A stretch of 64,000 nt of DNA from Thermophilibacter provencensis (GTDB lineage: Bacteria > Actinomycetota > Coriobacteriia > Coriobacteriales > Atopobiaceae), in NCBI RefSeq assembly GCF_030372065.1, contig NZ_JAUDEA010000009.1:20532-84531 (forward strand), in the 5' to 3' direction. A model generated the notes under the pieces. It saw nothing but the letters and a program-made list of their open reading frames with translations. It had not been told where the DNA came from and searched no databases. The position numbers were made by a program, and so were the translations under genes. Below, in pieces: positions 61,215 through 64,000 of this stretch (the stretch's first letter is position 1; every line of letters starts with the position of its first letter).

Positions 61215-62462
61215 CTACGCCCTCACGCCCGGCAAGAAGTACCCGCGGCTCGGGAAAATGCCCGCAACGTGCGGAAACGCCGCCTCGCAGGTTGCCATGA
61301 AGTAGTCGTCGGTCATCGAGGAGATGAAGTCCACCACGGTCTGGTCCGGATCGGACTCCCAGTCGTACGTGCGGCCGTAGTGGGCAAGGCGGCGCTCGAG
61401 CGGGCGAACATGGTGGGCAAAGACGGCGGAGGACTCGTCTCCGGCGCGCAGGGCCGCGAGCTCATGCTCGTAGAGCTCGCCAAAGAGCTCGGAGACCTCG
61501 CGCGAGAAGTCCCCGTTGACCTCCCCCGCGCCGTAGATCTTCTCGTAGTTCTCGCGCTTGGCCCGCCGCATCTCGGCAAAGGCCTCCGCGCTCATCTCAA
61601 TGCGGTCGCGGCCCACGCTGTGCTCCACGATGTCGGCGACAAACGCGGAGAGCGCCCAGGCGTTGTAGGCGCCGCCGAGACCGTCGTCGAAGGTGTCCTC
61701 GGTACACAGCCCGGCGCAGATGGCGTCCTGGCGGTCCTTGCCCACGTAGGCGATGATGTCCGAGACGCGCACCACACAGCCCTCGAGCGTCATCGGGCGC
61801 AGGTGCGAGATGGCCTCGGCACCCTTTCTCCAGCAGGAGTCCACCACGCGGCCAAAGGTGTCAAACTCGGCGAGGCCGCTCGTCTCAAAGGCCTGCTGCT
61901 CGAACTCCCCGTTGTGGCAGAGGGCGCCGTCGAGCGTCTGCAGGCTCACGTTGCGCCCGGCGAGCTCGTCCATCACGCGGACGCTCTGGACGTTGTGGAA
62001 GAACCAGCGCCCGGTGCGCTCGTGGAAGACGTCGTTTAAGAAGCGCTCGCCCGCGTGGCCAAAGGGCGTGTGGCCAAGGTCATGCCCGAGAGCGATGGCC
62101 TCGATGAGGTCGGGATTGAGGCCCAGGGCGCGGCCGATGTCGCGCGCCACCCGGGCCACGAGCTGCACGTGCAGGCCGCGGCGGGAGAGGTCGTCGTTGG
62201 AGCGAAACGAGAAGACCTGCGTCTTGCCCGCCAGACGGTTGTAGGCGGGCAGGTGCACGATCTTCTCGGCGTCACGCACGAAGGCGGGACGCAGGAGCGT
62301 GTCGCGATCTCGGTCGCACAGGTCACGACGGATGGCAGAGGCGTCATGGCAGGCAAACGGCGAGAGCTCGCCGGATGCCCGCTGCTCAGAGACGAGTCGG
62401 GCGGCCTCTTTGGAAAGACGTCCCGTAAGACCCGGGGCGAGTCGGTTTACCAGCGCCTCCAC
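61215..62462 (-). CDS. dgt: dGTPase-like HD-domain triphosphohydrolase
   Basis: 415 residues. HD-domain signature: LAGKTQVF with HLPAYNRL (His ligand), the HD pair in AIALGHDLGHTPFGHAGE, LCHNGEFEQQAFE, and a distal Asp in VRVSDIIAYVGKDRQDA. The family hydrolyses dGTP (or other dNTPs) to the nucleoside and triphosphate, affecting dNTP pools and phage defence. GTG start with GAGAGGG upstream; 17 bases after the ATP-grasp-like gene. Confidence 0.88.
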   Translation of the reverse strand: MEALVNRLAPGLTGRLSKEAARLVSEQRASGELSPFACHDASAIRRDLCDRDRDTLLRPAFVRDAEKIVHLPAYNRLAGKTQVFSFRSNDDLSRRGLHVQLVARVARDIGRALGLNPDLIEAIALGHDLGHTPFGHAGERFLNDVFHERTGRWFFHNVQSVRVMDELAGRNVSLQTLDGALCHNGEFEQQAFETSGLAEFDTFGRVVDSCWRKGAEAISHLRPMTLEGCVVRVSDIIAYVGKDRQDAICAGLCTEDTFDDGLGGAYNAWALSAFVADIVEHSVGRDRIEMSAEAFAEMRRAKRENYEKIYGAGEVNGDFSREVSELFGELYEHELAALRAGDESSAVFAHHVRPLERRLAHYGRTYDWESDPDQTVVDFISSMTDDYFMATCEAAFPHVAGIFPSRGYFLPGVRA

Positions 62463-62479
62463 GCGTCAGGACCCTCTCG

Positions 62480-63856
62480 CTAGTCGCGAACGACGAGGCA
62501 GCCCATGTCCAGGCGGTGACCCCACTTGCCCATGACGCTCTCGTAGCCGCAGCGGGCGTAGACGCCGCCGAACTTGCCGCGGAAGAGGAAGAGGCCCAGG
62601 AGGTTGTTGCCCGTGACGGGACCCTCGCCCGCAGCGCCCTCGGCGCCGGAGATGACGGGCGCCTGATAGGCGGGGGTGCACTCCTCGATCACGCCGCCCT
62701 CCTCGCAGCAGGCGAGAAGGACGCGCCACCACTCGTCGCGGTCCATGCGGTCAACGCCCGCGACGGCCTCGGAGGCGCGGTAGGCGCCGGCGGGTCGGAC
62801 GAGCCACTTGTCCTGCTCGGCGATGTAGCGGTTGACGTCGTCGCCGCGCTCGAGGAAGCGGGCCTCGGGCACGTGGGCACGCACGAAGGCGAGCTCAAAG
62901 GGGTCGAGGACGGACTCGACGGCCTCGGAGTTGAGCACGGGGAAGATGGCGTTGGTGGAGACGGGCCAGGTGCGGAAGCCGCCGATGACGCAGGCAAGGC
63001 CGCGGCGGGCGGCCTCGACGAGCGCGTCGACGCCCGCGCAGGGCTTCTCGAGCATCTCGCTCACGAGCGCGCGGCGATACACGCAGGTGACGGGGCCCTC
63101 GGAGTCCACGAGGCGACGGATGCCGCCGGCCTCCTCGATGCGCAGGTCGCGGATGTCCACGAAGCGCGCGTAGACGCCCTCGTCGGCAAGGCGCTCGATG
63201 AGGTCGGCAAACTCGCCGGGCGTGGCGCTCTCGGGGTAGTCAACGATGCCCACGGGCGGGCGGTCCGGGCTGCGGGTGCCCTCGGCGGCGTTGACCCAGG
63301 AGTAGTAGGTCTCGCGCAGCGCGCTCACCACGCCGTCGGAGATGTCGAAGGTCTCGATGTCGTGGTGGCGCTCGGCAAAGCGACGGTAGGCTTCGGTGAG
63401 CTGGACCGCGCGCGTCACGTCAACGGCGGCGGTCATGCCCACGGAGCTATCCGTGGCAACGCCGGCAAAGGTGAAGTCACCCGTCTCCTCGTTGAAGAGG
63501 ACGTCGAGGCGGGCGAAGGGGATGAGCTGCTCGTAGCCCGTGGGCATGAGGGTGAGCTCCTCGACCTCGGGCGAGAGCCTGAAGAGGGCGCGGAAGTCAG
63601 CGTCCTTGAGGTAGCGCTCGGTGACCTTCTCGAGGATGCGGCCCATGGTCTCTGCCGCCTCGGTAAGGATGCCGAGCTCGGCGCTGCCAAGGATCTTGGG
63701 CGTCATGGCCCAGGTGGAGGAACCGTCCTGGTTGACGATCTCGTGAGAGGACGCGAGGTAGGCCGCAGCCTTGGCTCGTCCCTCCTCGTCGCCGCCAAGC
63801 TCACTCAGAAGCCCGTCGAACTCGTCCTCAAGGGCACGACCGCGAAGACTGCTCAT
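62480..63856 (-). CDS. Glutathionylspermidine synthase-like (circularly permuted ATP-grasp) protein
   Basis: 458 residues. The middle part FARLDVLFNEETGDFTFAGVATDSSVGMTAA resembles the substrate and ATP-grasp core of GSP-synthase-like proteins, with VCVYRR-type, WPVSTNAIFPVLNSEAVE and LERGDDVNRYIAEQDKWLVRPA segments as in permuted ATP-grasp ligases. C-terminal FLFRGKFGGVYARCGYESVMG. True glutathionylspermidine synthesis is unlikely in this lineage; an amide-bond-forming ligase on another peptide or amine is possible. Family assignment moderate, substrate unknown. Confidence 0.55.
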   Translation of the reverse strand: MSSLRGRALEDEFDGLLSELGGDEEGRAKAAAYLASSHEIVNQDGSSTWAMTPKILGSAELGILTEAAETMGRILEKVTERYLKDADFRALFRLSPEVEELTLMPTGYEQLIPFARLDVLFNEETGDFTFAGVATDSSVGMTAAVDVTRAVQLTEAYRRFAERHHDIETFDISDGVVSALRETYYSWVNAAEGTRSPDRPPVGIVDYPESATPGEFADLIERLADEGVYARFVDIRDLRIEEAGGIRRLVDSEGPVTCVYRRALVSEMLEKPCAGVDALVEAARRGLACVIGGFRTWPVSTNAIFPVLNSEAVESVLDPFELAFVRAHVPEARFLERGDDVNRYIAEQDKWLVRPAGAYRASEAVAGVDRMDRDEWWRVLLACCEEGGVIEECTPAYQAPVISGAEGAAGEGPVTGNNLLGLFLFRGKFGGVYARCGYESVMGKWGHRLDMGCLVVRD

Positions 63857-63917
63857 GCTTCACTCCAAATCATCTGCCCTCGCTTGAGGGCTCTGAAAAG
63901 ACAATCATGCGGAGCGA

Positions 63918-63946
63918 ATTGTAGGTGTTAGCGGGAATTTTCGCAA
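63918..63946 (-). promoter_or_regulatory. Promoter of the ATP-grasp-like gene and dgt
   Basis: On the minus strand TTGCGA (63941-63946), an exact 17-base spacer and TACAAT (63918-63923), about 62 bases upstream of the ATG at 63856. The leader also holds an inverted pair CCCTC/GAGGG around 63870-63885. The last ~50 bases of the window show no gene. Confidence 0.65.
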
Positions 63947-64000
63947 AACTGAATGCTCAAAGGCCCCGTATTTGTGAATCGTTGATGGAGCCAGACAGAC

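Overview
The window looks like chromosome from a high-GC Gram-positive bacterium, most likely a member of the Coriobacteriia (an Olsenella/Atopobium-like organism). That placement is inferred from gene content and order. The division and cell-wall (dcw) cluster lacks ftsA and runs ftsZ - pgeF - yggS - sepF - proC - yggT - divIVA, which is the actinobacterial layout. A mannose-family PTS with its DUF956 partner, a MraZ-controlled dcw operon and a sigma-B/F-like factor fit a gut or oral actinobacterium. No rRNA or tRNA gene, insertion sequence, prophage or CRISPR array was found. Almost every gene is on the minus strand.

Layout. 1-1.6 kb: partial yigZ, a PTS EIIA(Glc) protein and RNase P RNA (plus strand). 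1.7-7.5 kb: an orphan DUF4130 protein, then a 1445-residue beta-helix adhesin with an atypical sorting signal, preceded by a small winged-helix regulator. 7.8-27.8 kb: the dcw cluster, transcribed from mraZ down to divIVA (mraZ, rsmH, ftsL, ftsI, murF, mraY, murD, ftsW, murG, murC, murB, ftsQ, ftsZ, pgeF, yggS, sepF, proC, yggT, divIVA). murE, ftsA and ddl are absent from it. 27.9-36.6 kb: a nine-copy repeat array, xerD, pyrG, a two-component system and a divergent ABC-2 exporter. 36.6-43.2 kb: a PARG-like macrodomain protein with an altered catalytic loop, then an asp23-nusB-xseB-tlyA-nadK-recN operon, with efp beside it. 43.4-46.8 kb: manXYZ PTS plus DUF956. 47.4-55.3 kb: alaS-ruvX-mltG-yqeG-aroK-aroB-like-pepP operon. 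55.5-63.9 kb: an ATP-grasp-like protein, dgt, a membrane-anchored hydrolase, rarA, DUF948, an anti-sigma/sigma pair and an AI-2E-family permease.

How the genes work together. Most of the window is core envelope growth: lipid II synthesis (murB/C/D/F, mraY, murG), septal polymerisation (ftsW, ftsI, ftsL, ftsQ), Z-ring and polar scaffolds (ftsZ, sepF, divIVA), and MltG for glycan release. MraZ has a clear four-repeat operator over its own promoter. The two-component system and ABC exporter share an intergenic region with twin palindromes.

The most unusual material is non-coding. Nearly every gap longer than about 200 bp holds long perfect or near-perfect inverted repeats, several in strictly periodic arrays: 26-bp units every ~41 bp at 27990-28346, and 52-bp hairpins exactly every 61 bp at 47165-47399 and again at 55367-55540. 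One pair of modules (46947-47165) has a conserved core in opposite orientations, flanked by different but self-complementary stems. These lie next to gene 3' ends and carry the word CGAGAAG or its complement. They are the best candidates for an undescribed element family.
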